In this document: one piece after another, positions 26,740 to 35,684 of the stretch
Numbering within the stretch: the stretch's first letter is position 1
How the letters are laid out: each line of letters opens with the position of its first letter
Assembly (NCBI RefSeq): GCF_014696315.1
Contig: NZ_JACJPX010000040.1
Location: 1 to 64,000, forward strand
Source of the DNA: Calothrix membranacea FACHB-236
GTDB taxonomy: Bacteria; Cyanobacteriota; Cyanobacteriia; Cyanobacteriales; Nostocaceae
Direction of reading: 5' to 3'
DNA: 64,000 nucleotides
Translations under genes and position numbers: made by a program
Notes under the pieces: generated by a model
What the model was told of the DNA's origin: nothing
Database searches by the model: none
What the model saw: the letters and a program-made list of their open reading frames with translations, nothing else

Positions 26740-29316
26740 TTGTGGAAATTAGGCAGAAATCAAGAAGCACTGGAAAGCTACAACAAAGCAATTGAACTCA
26801 ATCCTAAATATAAGACTGCATGGAATGGTCGTGGTAATGCTTTATGGAACTTGGGCAGAAATCAAGAAGCACTGGAAAGCTACAATAAAGAAATTGAAAT
26901 CAATTCAAACTATGAAAATGCATGGAGTGGTCATGGTGATGCTTTATGGAAATTAGGCAGAGACCAAGAGGCAGTGGAAAGCTACAATAAAGCAATTGAA
27001 ATCAATTCAAACTATGAGAATGCATGGAATGGTCGTGGCAATGCATTGTTGAATTTGCGACAATTTGAAGAAGCACTGAAAAGCTACAATAAAGCAATTG
27101 AAATCAATCCTCACTATGAGACTGCATGGAGTGGTCATGGTGATGCTTTATGGAAATTAGGCAGAAACCAAGAGGCAGTGGAAAGCTACAATAAAGCAGT
27201 TGAAATCAATCCTTACTATGAGAATGCGTGGAATGGTCGTGGTAATGTGCTGTTGAATTTGCGACAATTTGAAGAAGCACTGGAAAGCTACAATAAAGCA
27301 ATTGAAATCAATCCTCACTATGAGACTGCATGGAGTGGTCATGGTGATGCTTTATGGAACTTGGGAAGAAATCAAGAAGCGCTGGAAAGCTACAATAAAG
27401 CAGTTGAAATCAATCCTTACTATGAGAATGCGTGGAATGGTCGTGGTAATGTGCTGTTGAATTTGCGACAATATCAAGAAGCACTTGCATCTTATGATGA
27501 AGCTCTAAGGCTAACAAATAATCAGTATTGGTTAGCTTGGGACAATCGAGGTGTGGCAGTCCTCAAATTTCAAAACTACAAAGCTGCGGTCAAAACATGG
27601 AATGATGGCATTAATGCACTTCAGCCAGAGACACCAGAATATGAGATAGGTTGTGGTAAGTTATATCATCGCAAGGGCGCAATTTTGTATAACTATGGAA
27701 AGCTGCAACCTAATCCTTTTCCAGATTGGTTTGCAGCTAAGGCCAGTTATGAACAAGCGCTCAATTTTCTGAGTTTTGATAAATTCCCCCAAATACATCT
27801 GCAAATATTAGAAGAATTACTGCAAGTATGTTCTGTATTGGGTGACAATCAAACATTCAAAAAAAGACAAGAAGAAGCGACGCAAAAGCTAGAAGAATTA
27901 GTTGTAAATTGCCAAACTAAAGGTCAAGAAATTAGTCTTAGGCGAAAATTTGCAGCTTTTAACCAATTGCGAATAGATTTACGCCTCAAGTCAAAAAATA
28001 AACAGCAACACATAGAAGCTTTAGAGTTGGCGGAAGAACGTAAGAATATTTGCCTTGCTTGGCTACGCGAAGGTTGGGATTATCAACCACGCCAGTTTAC
28101 TTATCAGGATATGCAAAGGCTACTTAATCATAAAACTGCGGCGGTATATTGGCACGTCAGCCCTATTGCAATCACGACTTTTATTGTTAAATATAATCAG
28201 CCGCCTGTAGTACTGCAACCGCAATTACCAGACGAATTCAAAAAGCAAGGCTATCCCCCACATACTTATCAACTCCTACGCTTTCAAAACTGGATACAGG
28301 AATGGAAGCAAGCTTATCAAGATTATTCCCAAGGTAATTACACAGGTACAGCTAAAGAATCAGCCCCTTGGCGAGAAAAGATGCAATATATGTTGCAAAA
28401 TCAACTCCGTAACATTTTAGAAATTAATCGCATCCGAGATGAACTCAAAGGAGTTGAAGAATTAATTTTAATTCCCCATCGAGAGTTACATCTACTGCCC
28501 CTAGATTATCTTTTTCCTGAGCGATTTAACATTACATATTTACCAAGCTTTCAGATAGGTTTAAAGTTGTTAGCGCAGGAGAATCAATTTCAGCTAAATA
28601 CTAGCCAGAACATAGTAAACGTAGCCACCAGCAATTTACCATTTGCGACTATTGAATCAGTTGCCTTATGTGCAATGTATCCACGAGTTAGGCAATTACA
28701 AATTCCACCAGTTAACCCAAATAATTTAATTGCAGAATTACGAAGAAATAGAGGATTGTTTCACTTTACTGGACATAGTGACCACATACCAGAAGAACCT
28801 CGTGAGTCATTTTTGATGTTATCTAACTCTGATAAATTAACTTTGGGTAATATAGTTGATGATGACGAGATAGATTTAAGTCAGTATGCTGTAATTTGCC
28901 TTTCATCTTGCGAAACGGGAATTACTAGTTCAGAAACTTTAACAGATGAATATGTCGGCTTGGTAAGCGGTTTTCTTGCCAAGGGAGCTAACTATGTTGT
29001 TAGTACTCTATGGACAGTAGATGAACGCTCTACAGCCATTTTAATGATTAAATTTTATGAATTATTTAAAACAGCTAAGTCTCCTAGTATTGCGCTGAGA
29101 GAGGCTAAACAATGGCTACGTCAGTTAACTTATCAAGATTTGGCAGTATGGTATAAAGAATTAGCTCAGAATTTGCCTGAGCCTCAAGTGCAAGATTATT
29201 TAATCACTGAAGCGAAAATGATTGAAAATGACTTGGATAAGATGAATGATACTATGCCTGTTTATGCCCATCCTTATTATTGGGCTGGGTTTATTTTAAC
29301 GGGTAAGCCTGTATAA
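26740..29316 (+). CDS. TPR-CHAT domain protein, 3' part
   Basis: An 858-codon ORF in the same frame as the TPR ORF upstream. About eight more TPRs (to about residue 265) are followed by a helical linker and a C-terminal CHAT domain (caspase HetF-associated with TPRs), a clan CD peptidase-like fold. The putative catalytic His lies in FHFTGHSDH and the Cys in CLSSCETG. The domain ends with YYWAGFILTG, the usual C-terminus of the family. The only early start available is a TTG (26740) inside the repeats with no clear ribosome-binding site. Efficient independent translation is therefore doubtful, and readthrough or a dead gene must be considered. Confidence 0.8.
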   Translation: MWKLGRNQEALESYNKAIELNPKYKTAWNGRGNALWNLGRNQEALESYNKEIEINSNYENAWSGHGDALWKLGRDQEAVESYNKAIEINSNYENAWNGRGNALLNLRQFEEALKSYNKAIEINPHYETAWSGHGDALWKLGRNQEAVESYNKAVEINPYYENAWNGRGNVLLNLRQFEEALESYNKAIEINPHYETAWSGHGDALWNLGRNQEALESYNKAVEINPYYENAWNGRGNVLLNLRQYQEALASYDEALRLTNNQYWLAWDNRGVAVLKFQNYKAAVKTWNDGINALQPETPEYEIGCGKLYHRKGAILYNYGKLQPNPFPDWFAAKASYEQALNFLSFDKFPQIHLQILEELLQVCSVLGDNQTFKKRQEEATQKLEELVVNCQTKGQEISLRRKFAAFNQLRIDLRLKSKNKQQHIEALELAEERKNICLAWLREGWDYQPRQFTYQDMQRLLNHKTAAVYWHVSPIAITTFIVKYNQPPVVLQPQLPDEFKKQGYPPHTYQLLRFQNWIQEWKQAYQDYSQGNYTGTAKESAPWREKMQYMLQNQLRNILEINRIRDELKGVEELILIPHRELHLLPLDYLFPERFNITYLPSFQIGLKLLAQENQFQLNTSQNIVNVATSNLPFATIESVALCAMYPRVRQLQIPPVNPNNLIAELRRNRGLFHFTGHSDHIPEEPRESFLMLSNSDKLTLGNIVDDDEIDLSQYAVICLSSCETGITSSETLTDEYVGLVSGFLAKGANYVVSTLWTVDERSTAILMIKFYELFKTAKSPSIALREAKQWLRQLTYQDLAVWYKELAQNLPEPQVQDYLITEAKMIENDLDKMNDTMPVYAHPYYWAGFILTGKPV
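26921..27532 (+). repeat. Three 204-bp tandem units inside the TPR region
   Basis: Units start near 26921, 27125 and 27329, each encoding two 34-residue TPRs (one GHGDALW type, one GRGNVLLNLRQ type). The second and third units are nearly identical at DNA level, showing recent expansion. Confidence 0.85.
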
Positions 29317-29341
29317 TAGCTCGCGACAAATTCAAATGAGG

Positions 29342-29369
29342 GGATGCGTTACGCTGCGCTAACACATCC
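29342..29369. repeat. Dispersed hairpin repeat, copy 1
   Basis: GGATGCGTTA (29342-29351) and TAACACATCC (29360-29369) form a nearly perfect stem. A second copy with the same arms lies at 60247-60276. Both follow the stop codon of a large gene. Confidence 0.7.
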
Positions 29370-29450
29370 TACATATATGTTTAAACATCAATTAATCATC
29401 CTATAGGATGTCAGGATTACAGTAGTTAGTAAATAGCCTAATTTAATTTT

Positions 29451-29882
29451 ATGTTCAACCAATTAGAAACAGTCACACTTGCTGCTTTTTTAGTGGCTTT
29501 GGCAGATTTGGATGCACCTTTACCGCAGGGTTTACAAGAGGAAATTAATAAGGTTGGTAAATTATTACTAGAACAACCCAAGGCTGCGATTGATAGGTTG
29601 GTGGAACTGGCGAAACATCATTGTATTAGTGAACTTTATTGGCAAGCACGGTCTAATATCCAAAAGCAATATGAAACGCAAGAAAAAAATAAATACCGTG
29701 ACCTTGACAAAGAGAGCGAAGCTAACAATAATGACGCTGATATGATTGAAAATTTATCAATTGCTCTACCCTCAAAGTCAATTACAGAGATTGGTCAACC
29801 AATTTTAAAAGCTGCGGATTCTCGCGCCGCAGCTAAACAAAATGAAGTGGAAATTAGGCTAGTTATTAGACGAGCTATTTAA
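29451..29882 (+). CDS. Small soluble protein of the CHAT cassette, unknown function
   Basis: A 143-aa protein that I do not recognise. Residues 1-75 look like a compact all-alpha domain (FLVALADLDAPLPQGLQEEINKV, then QPKAAIDRLVELAKHH). This is followed by a charged Lys/Glu/Asn-rich linker and a second short helical part. It has no signal peptide or membrane segment. It lies 134 bases after the CHAT gene, and its TAA overlaps the ATG of the next gene (TAATG), so the two are almost certainly co-translated. By context it could be an adaptor or effector-associated domain between protease and membrane protein. That role is inference only. Confidence 0.6.
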   Translation: MFNQLETVTLAAFLVALADLDAPLPQGLQEEINKVGKLLLEQPKAAIDRLVELAKHHCISELYWQARSNIQKQYETQEKNKYRDLDKESEANNNDADMIENLSIALPSKSITEIGQPILKAADSRAAAKQNEVEIRLVIRRAI

Positions 29883-31165
29883 TGAACAAAATCAAATATC
29901 CGACTGTTGATTTATTTATCTATAATCTGGCAGATGTATCAGACAAAATCAAATATGAAAAGTATTGGGAGGATTTAGCCGCCGACATTCAAAAACATAA
30001 ATTAGCTCAAATTCAAAAATCTACTTCTAACTATTTAACTTTTGAGATTCCTAGCCGTAAGATAGATGGCTCTTACAGTCGTGTTTCTGTTTATGATACC
30101 TATTGTTTAAATTATAGTGCTTCTTTTGATGAAGAAGTTGAATTATCTCGACTACTATCTCTTTTAAGTGAACTAAAAAATTTAGCTTTACTACCAAAAG
30201 TGGGTAATTTACCACTAGGTCAACTCTCGGAAAATGGCTATCAGGGTCAAACTTTGATGGTATCAGGCTGGACAGTTCCAGATAATAGCCAAATAGCTGA
30301 ATCTGAAGCTATTGAAATATATAAAGCTTTAGTTTCTGAAGGACATCAATATCAAAGCAAGGGTGACTTTTTAGGTGCTACTGTCTATGAAATGTGGCGG
30401 GGTAAAAATGAGTGGGAAGGTATTGAAAAAGATAGTCATGTAATTATCATCTTCTATCCTGATGAGCAAGCCTTTGTAGATGCGGCTAAAAATTATCAAA
30501 TTGCTTGGCGAGATTTATTTCATTGGCGACATAAAATCATTTGGGCTTATCAACAAGGTAAACAACTTAAACCAGAATTAGCTAAACCAATTCAGCATCA
30601 ATCAGATATTACTGTTTTATCAACTAGTTTAGCCAAACAAGGTTTAGGTACACTTAAATCAGAATTAGAAGCAAATAGCGAAAAGCTAGCAAAATATATT
30701 CAAAATATAAATTTACTACAAATTCAACAGCATACAGTAAAAATTAATTTAGAAAATTACAAAAGACACTGTAATAAACATTTTAAAACAGCAGATTGGC
30801 TCAAGGATTTTAGCGAAGTAGCGGAAAAGAAATATAACGTGCAATTAGAAACAGATTTTCTTAGCCTGAATGCAGGATTAGCCATGTTAGAAAACGTGAC
30901 TAATACGATTCGCGGGATGGTGGAGATTGAGCAAACACAGCGCGATCGCAATCTCAGCAATACGGTGGCGATCGCAGGTGTCGGATTAGCCACTAGCCAG
31001 GTAGCATCTTCCATAATTCTTGCCCAAGAACCCCCACCCCCAGATATTCCCTTTTTCCAAACTCCGGCGTTTTGGTGGAGTCTAACCACTGGTGTAGTTG
31101 CTAGCCTCATTCTCTGGAGTATTCTGCGTTTGTATCGCCTGATTATCAACCGCTTTCGTGGTTAA
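29882..31165 (+). CDS. Protein with two C-terminal transmembrane segments, CHAT cassette
   Basis: A 427-aa protein of unrecognised family. Residues about 1-230 form a soluble alpha/beta region with many aromatic residues. About 235-345 is helical with coiled-coil character (LKSELEANSEKLAKYIQNINLL). Two membrane segments follow at about 362-383 (TVAIAGVGLATSQVASSIILA) and 396-420 (AFWWSLTTGVVASLILWSIL), separated by a Pro-rich hairpin (EPPPPDIP), with a basic end RLIINRFRG. The layout, a large cytosolic part and a terminal two-helix hairpin, resembles membrane effectors of bacterial conflict systems. The upstream CHAT protease could be its activator. No homologue is known to me. Confidence 0.65.
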   Translation: MNKIKYPTVDLFIYNLADVSDKIKYEKYWEDLAADIQKHKLAQIQKSTSNYLTFEIPSRKIDGSYSRVSVYDTYCLNYSASFDEEVELSRLLSLLSELKNLALLPKVGNLPLGQLSENGYQGQTLMVSGWTVPDNSQIAESEAIEIYKALVSEGHQYQSKGDFLGATVYEMWRGKNEWEGIEKDSHVIIIFYPDEQAFVDAAKNYQIAWRDLFHWRHKIIWAYQQGKQLKPELAKPIQHQSDITVLSTSLAKQGLGTLKSELEANSEKLAKYIQNINLLQIQQHTVKINLENYKRHCNKHFKTADWLKDFSEVAEKKYNVQLETDFLSLNAGLAMLENVTNTIRGMVEIEQTQRDRNLSNTVAIAGVGLATSQVASSIILAQEPPPPDIPFFQTPAFWWSLTTGVVASLILWSILRLYRLIINRFRG

Positions 31166-31168
31166 ATC

Positions 31169-31300
31169 ATACCCTTAGCAATACTTGTCGGTTAAGGGGA
31201 AAAAGGGGAATGGGTAAAGGGACAGAAAAAACCTTTAACCTTTTCCCCAAAACCAATTTTGAGTTCAAAACGCTTAACCGAGTAGTATTGATACCCTTGG
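31169..31300. mobile_element. MITE-like element with terminal inverted repeats and flanking direct repeats
   Basis: 18-bp terminal inverted repeats (CAATACTTGTCGGTTAAG at 31179-31196; CTTAACCGAGTAGTATTG at 31273-31290) match at 16 of 18 positions. They are flanked directly by 10-bp direct repeats ATACCCTTAG (31169-31178) and ATACCCTTGG (31291-31300). The interior of 76 bases has no ORF and is partly self-complementary (GGGGAAAA with TTTTCCCC). This is the signature of a non-autonomous insertion, and no transposase is in the window. Confidence 0.6.
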
Positions 31301-31363
31301 TGCTTTGGTTCGTTAAAATTAACTAGCAGCACTTCGAGACAGGGGAATTAATTTAGATAAACT

Positions 31364-32317
31364 GTGACCGAATTTAATTTACAAGTTGAAGAAAATAGCG
31401 AACGCCTTGATCGCTACCTTAGCCAAGAGTTACCAGATTTATCCCGTTCCCGCATTCAACAGTTAATCGAACAGGGTAATGTGCAGATGAATGGTAAAGT
31501 TTGCACATCGAAAAAAATCAATGTGAAAACAGGCGATCGCATTACTCTAGAAATACCAGAAGCTCAACCCCTACAACTACAAGCAGAAGATATTGCTTTA
31601 GATATTCTCTACGAAGATGACCAGCTACTTATTCTCAATAAACCCGCAGGTTTAGTTGTCCATCCTGCACCCGGTCATCCCGATGGAACTCTCGTTAATG
31701 CCTTATTAGCACATTGTCCCAATCTTCCAGGAATTGGGGGTGTGCAACGTCCGGGAATTGTCCACCGACTAGATAAGGATACAACAGGTGCGATCGCGAT
31801 CGCCAAAACAGATATCGCCTATCAACACCTACAAGCACAACTCCAAGCCAAAACTGCAAGACGTGAATATTTGGGTGTCGTTTACGGTGCGCCAAAAGCC
31901 GAAAGTGGTGTGATAGATTTTCCGATTGGTCGCCATCGCCAAGACCGTAAAAAAATGGCGGTGGTTCCCATCGAAGAAGGCGGACGCAATGCAATTACCC
32001 ATTGGCAAATCGGAGAACGGCTTGGTAATTACACATTAATTCACTTTCAATTAGAAACAGGACGCACCCATCAAATTCGCGTCCACAGCGCCAAAATTGG
32101 GCATCCTATTGTTGGTGACCCAGTTTACGGTTCTGGTCGTTCCATTGGGGTAAATTTGCCTGGTCAAGCATTACACGCTTGGCGATTGAAGTTACAGCAT
32201 CCGATATCTGGAGATTTAATTGAGGTGACAGCCCCCCCACCCCAAACCTTTGTTACTCTGCTAGAAGTTTTGCGGAGGCGTTCTTTTAGTAGTGCTGAGT
32301 TGCAGAGACGCGATTAA
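31364..32317 (+). CDS. Ribosomal large-subunit pseudouridine synthase, RluA/RluD family
   Basis: Isomerises specific uridines to pseudouridine in 23S rRNA. The 317-aa protein has an N-terminal S4 RNA-binding domain (about residues 10-60, SERLDRYLSQELPDLSRSRIQQLIEQG). The catalytic domain has the family motif GIVHRLDKDTTG, whose Asp is the nucleophile (near residue 137). Downstream motifs include LETGRTHQIRVH and GHPIVGDPVYG. S4 plus this length points to RluD rather than RluA. It starts at GTG 31364. The last residues and the stop codon are encoded by the dispersed 20-bp palindrome at 32306-32325, so the original C-terminus has been replaced. Confidence 0.92.
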   Translation: MTEFNLQVEENSERLDRYLSQELPDLSRSRIQQLIEQGNVQMNGKVCTSKKINVKTGDRITLEIPEAQPLQLQAEDIALDILYEDDQLLILNKPAGLVVHPAPGHPDGTLVNALLAHCPNLPGIGGVQRPGIVHRLDKDTTGAIAIAKTDIAYQHLQAQLQAKTARREYLGVVYGAPKAESGVIDFPIGRHRQDRKKMAVVPIEEGGRNAITHWQIGERLGNYTLIHFQLETGRTHQIRVHSAKIGHPIVGDPVYGSGRSIGVNLPGQALHAWRLKLQHPISGDLIEVTAPPPQTFVTLLEVLRRRSFSSAELQRRD

Positions 32318-32325
32318 TCGCGTCT
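32306..32325. repeat. Dispersed 20-bp palindrome, copy 2
   Basis: Same perfect palindrome as at 13257. It overlaps the 3' end of the pseudouridine synthase gene and provides its Arg-Asp codons and TAA stop. Confidence 0.85.
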
Positions 32326-32647
32326 GTACAAGAGGACGGGGGAGAAAGAGTTTTGTGGGTTGTTGCAAAGATGGGGAATTGATAACTAAACAGTTAAAAA
32401 TAATATGAATTATGAATATGAATTATTAAATATTAAGTTATAAAATAAACCTTAAATTTTATGTTGTGAGGCATTTACCGTAATGCAACATTTTCACAAA
32501 TTTGCTGCATTAAAAGTAGAGTTTAAGCATCTTACATAGGTTTGATATTTTAGGCTGTTGGCTTACTTTAAAATAAAGTGATGTTACACCTTTTCTTGAA
32601 AGTACGCATTACTATTGAAATCAAACAAGAGAAAATCGGTGTGTCAC

Positions 32648-32965
32648 ATGGCTACTAAAAAACAATTCAACAGCTTTGAAGAAATGCTGAGTGAGTCTGA
32701 TGTACCTGTTTTGGTAGATTTTTATGCGGACTGGTGTGGCCCTTGTCAGATGATGGTGCCAATTTTGGAACAAGTGAATGCCCAATTAAAAGACCGTCTA
32801 AGAATTGTCAAGATAGATACAGAGAAATATGCAGAGTTAGCAACCAAATATCAAATTTACGCCCTACCCACCCTGATGTTGTTTAAGCAAGGTCAACCAG
32901 TAGACAAGATTGAAGGTGTCATGCAAGCACCGCAATTAGTGCAACATTTGCAAACTAAGCTTTAG
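32648..32965 (+). CDS. trxA: Thioredoxin
   Basis: A 105-aa thiol-disulfide oxidoreductase that reduces target disulfides in the cytosol. It carries the active site WCGPC in DFYADWCGPCQMM, the cis-Pro loop YALPTLMLF and the usual length. I prefer ATG 32648 (MATKKQFNSFEEM), because the longer reading from TTG 32615 adds an 11-residue basic stretch not seen in thioredoxins. It is monocistronic. The upstream 330 bases are AT-rich with no gene, and heptameric repeats start six bases after the stop. Confidence 0.93.
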   Translation: MATKKQFNSFEEMLSESDVPVLVDFYADWCGPCQMMVPILEQVNAQLKDRLRIVKIDTEKYAELATKYQIYALPTLMLFKQGQPVDKIEGVMQAPQLVQHLQTKL

Positions 32966-32968
32966 TTT

Positions 32969-33090
32969 AGGGCATGGGGCATGGGGCATGGGGCATGGGG
33001 CATTGGTAATAGGTAATGGTAATTGGGGTTTGTTATTTTTCCCCCTGCTCCCTGCTCCCCTGCTTTTTCCCTGTCCCCAATCCCCAATCC
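32969..33090. repeat. STRR tracts (GGGCATG, CCCTGCT, CCCCAAT)
   Basis: About five GGGCATG units followed by CCCTGCT and CCCCAAT heptads fill the gap between trxA and the convergent prmA, running up to the prmA stop region. Confidence 0.9.
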
Positions 33091-34011
33091 CTACGACCGT
33101 CGCACATTCAAGCAACACCATTCTTTCTTCTTCCACAAAGTAGCAATCACCCAGCCGTGTTGTTCTAATGCATCAGCTACGGCTTTGGATTGCTCAAGTA
33201 AAATGCCGCTGAAGATAGCCCAAGTGCTGGGTTTGGTAATCGCGGTGATTTCGGGAACTAATTCGATAATTACATCAGCTAAAATGTTGCAGACGATGCC
33301 ATCTACTGGTGCTTCAATCAGTTTTTTGAGGATGTCTACACTGCCTTCTGCTGGGATCAAGCGTTTTGGGCTGATGTCGTTGAGGGCGCGATTGCTGAAG
33401 GTGGATTGGACTGCTAACGGGTCATTATCCACTGCATAAACTTTTTCTGCCCCTAGTAGGACTGCGCCAATGGACAGGATACCAGAACCACAACCAATAT
33501 CGGCAATGATTATTGGCTCTTTCTCTGTGCCTGAATTTACAAATGATTTAGGTAATTCACTCAGCCGCATTTCCAGAGATTCTAAGCATAACTGAGTTGT
33601 GGCATGGTTGCCTGTACCAAATGCTACACCAGGGTCGAGGCGAATTACTAAGCGGTCTGTGGACTCTGGGAATGGTAGCCAAGCAGGATTAATCAAAAAG
33701 CGATCGCCTATTTCTTCTGGTTGCCAATATTGCTTCCAGCTAGTGGCCCAATCTTCTTCATCAATTAACTGCCAATTTAAGGTCGGCTCTGATAACTCTA
33801 CACACAGAGCATCTTGACGTAGCCACAACGATAGCGCCGCCAAATCTAACAAGTCTACCTGAAATTCTGGTAAATAAGCCCTGACGAGTGAAGACTTGCC
33901 TTTACTTTCAATTGCTGTTCCACGACAGCCAAAATTTTCCAGTCGCCAAAAGATTGTATCTTCTAGGTCTGGTTCACATAATATCTGTAGTTCCCACCAG
34001 GTGTTTGCCAT
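33091..34011 (-). CDS. prmA: Ribosomal protein L11 methyltransferase
   Basis: SAM-dependent methyltransferase that trimethylates residues of ribosomal protein L11. The 306-aa protein has the PrmA N-terminal substrate-recognition domain ([31 protein letters not shown]). The catalytic domain carries [19 protein letters not shown], the SAM motif [15 protein letters not shown], and NILADVI, the post-II motif of the family. It follows serA on the minus strand by 92 bases, an order common in cyanobacteria, so the two are probably co-transcribed. The gap contains GTGCTGA heptads. Confidence 0.95.
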   Translation of the reverse strand: MANTWWELQILCEPDLEDTIFWRLENFGCRGTAIESKGKSSLVRAYLPEFQVDLLDLAALSLWLRQDALCVELSEPTLNWQLIDEEDWATSWKQYWQPEEIGDRFLINPAWLPFPESTDRLVIRLDPGVAFGTGNHATTQLCLESLEMRLSELPKSFVNSGTEKEPIIIADIGCGSGILSIGAVLLGAEKVYAVDNDPLAVQSTFSNRALNDISPKRLIPAEGSVDILKKLIEAPVDGIVCNILADVIIELVPEITAITKPSTWAIFSGILLEQSKAVADALEQHGWVIATLWKKKEWCCLNVRRS

Positions 34012-34018
34012 CTTTTCA

Positions 34019-34103
34019 GTGCTTAGTTCTGAGTGCTGAGTGATGAGAAAGCCCTGAGCTGATTCTTTTTTGACTCAGAACTCGCTACTCAGCACTCAGC
34101 ACT
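34019..34103. repeat. STRR tract between serA and prmA
   Basis: Units related to GTGCTGA and its complement CTCAGCA on both sides of a short spacer, so the region can fold into a long imperfect hairpin. Confidence 0.75.
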
Positions 34104-35684
34104 TTATAGTGTTACTGTATATGCGTCCCGAATGCCTGGTACTTTGGTAATCTCATCTAAAATGCCCTCTGGTAAGGGATCATCGATGCTGAGAGCCATG
34201 ACTGCATCACCACGGACGATTTTGCGACCTACCTGCATACTGGCAATGTTGACATTAAAACTGCCAAGTAGGGAACCGAGTTTACCAATGATACCCGGCA
34301 TATCGCGGTGCAGAGTAAACAGCATATATTTGCTGGGGGGGACATTAATGGGGAAACCATCAACGTCAGTCAGGTGGATTTCTTTGTCACCTAACAATGC
34401 GCCGGTAACAGAGTGAGTTCCTAAAGTGCCTGTAGCTTCTAAATGCAAGGAACCTGCATAGTCACGTACAGAGGCATCTCTGGTTTCAATCACCCGGATT
34501 CCCCGTTCTTTAGCCTCAATGCTGGCATTAACGTAATTTACTCGTTCCCGCAGTGCTTGGTATAGAAGTCCTTTTAGGGATGCTACCACTAAAGGCTGAC
34601 TTTTGTTAGTTGCTAGTTCGCCTTGCAGTCTGATGTTGAGTAATTCTACTCGTCCACCTGCTAGCTGTCCTACGAGGTTTCCTAGGGTTTCTGCTAGCTG
34701 CATATAGGGTTTGAGTTCTTCCAGGACATCGGGGCCGAGTCCGGGAATGTTCACAGCTGAACGTGCGGGTAATCCTAAGAGGACATCGCGAATTTGTTCA
34801 GCCACATCAATCGCCACATTCACTTGTGCTTCCGCTGTGGATGCGCCCAAGTGGGGGGTGAGGATCATTTCTTTACCGAGCGATCGCAAATCTGATTCGC
34901 CTAACGGTTCAGACTCGAATACATCTAAGGCTGCACCAGCTATTTTACCTTCTTTGATTGCCGCCGCTAAAGCTGCTTCATCAATGATGCCACCACGGGC
35001 ACAGTTAATAATCCGGGCAGTTGGTTTCATCTTTGCCAGGGTTTTGGCATTGATTAAATGGGCTGTTTCTGAGGTTTTGGGGATGTGTAAGGTGATGTAG
35101 TCTGCTTGCTGGATCAGCAAATCTAAATCAACTAATTGACATCCAATTTGTTCGGCGCGATCAGTGGAGATGAAGGGATCGTAACCTAGCAATTTCATTC
35201 CCATTGCCTTAGCTACAGCCGCGACGTGGGAACCAATTTTACCCAACCCAACAATACCGAGAGTTTTTTTGTAAACTTCCGCGCCGACAAAAGTTTTGCG
35301 ATCCCACTCACCTTTTTTCACCGAGACATTCGCATCGGGGATGTGACGAGACAAAGCCAACATCATGGCGATCGCGTGTTCGGCTGCTGCGATCGTGTTA
35401 CCTTCAGGAGAATTGACAACCACAATCCCGTGGCGTGTGGCAGCGGGAACATCCACATTATCCACACCCACACCAGCACGACCGATAATTTTTAACTGCG
35501 TGCCGGCTTCAATAATTTCTTGGGTAACGCGTGTACCCGAACGAATCATCAGCGCGTCGTACTCACCAATAATTTCTATCAGTTCTGCTGGTTTTAAACC
35601 TGTTTTGACATCAACCGTTGCTACTTGCGAGAGAATGTCAATTCCAGCCTGGTCAATAGGATCGGAGACAAGAACCTTGGACAT
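34104..35684 (-). CDS. serA: D-3-phosphoglycerate dehydrogenase
   Basis: Catalyses the first step of phosphorylated serine synthesis, oxidising 3-phosphoglycerate with NAD. The 526-aa protein is the long (type 1) form. The catalytic and NAD-binding core (about 1-315) carries LGIVGLGKIGSHVA, the 2-hydroxyacid dehydrogenase signature NCARGGIIDEAAL and the catalytic His in LTPHLGAST. An ASB intervening domain (about 320-445) and a C-terminal ACT domain (about 450-526, MLFTLHRDMPGIIGKLGSLLG) usually mediate serine feedback. It is first gene of a probable serA-prmA operon. Confidence 0.96.
   Translation of the reverse strand: MSKVLVSDPIDQAGIDILSQVATVDVKTGLKPAELIEIIGEYDALMIRSGTRVTQEIIEAGTQLKIIGRAGVGVDNVDVPAATRHGIVVVNSPEGNTIAAAEHAIAMMLALSRHIPDANVSVKKGEWDRKTFVGAEVYKKTLGIVGLGKIGSHVAAVAKAMGMKLLGYDPFISTDRAEQIGCQLVDLDLLIQQADYITLHIPKTSETAHLINAKTLAKMKPTARIINCARGGIIDEAALAAAIKEGKIAGAALDVFESEPLGESDLRSLGKEMILTPHLGASTAEAQVNVAIDVAEQIRDVLLGLPARSAVNIPGLGPDVLEELKPYMQLAETLGNLVGQLAGGRVELLNIRLQGELATNKSQPLVVASLKGLLYQALRERVNYVNASIEAKERGIRVIETRDASVRDYAGSLHLEATGTLGTHSVTGALLGDKEIHLTDVDGFPINVPPSKYMLFTLHRDMPGIIGKLGSLLGSFNVNIASMQVGRKIVRGDAVMALSIDDPLPEGILDEITKVPGIRDAYTVTL

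Larger units (their letters stand above)
25876..29316 (+). pseudogene. Composite TPR-CHAT gene with one internal stop
   Basis: Read through TAA 26677, the two ORFs form one protein of about 1146 residues: about 15 TPRs plus a CHAT protease-like domain. The spacing of the repeat is preserved across the stop (EEA, six codons, then AIKINP, as in neighbouring repeats), so the lesion is a simple substitution, most easily Tyr TAT/TAC to TAA. No other damage is visible and the CHAT catalytic pair is intact, so the mutation is recent, tolerated, or a sequencing error. Confidence 0.75.
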
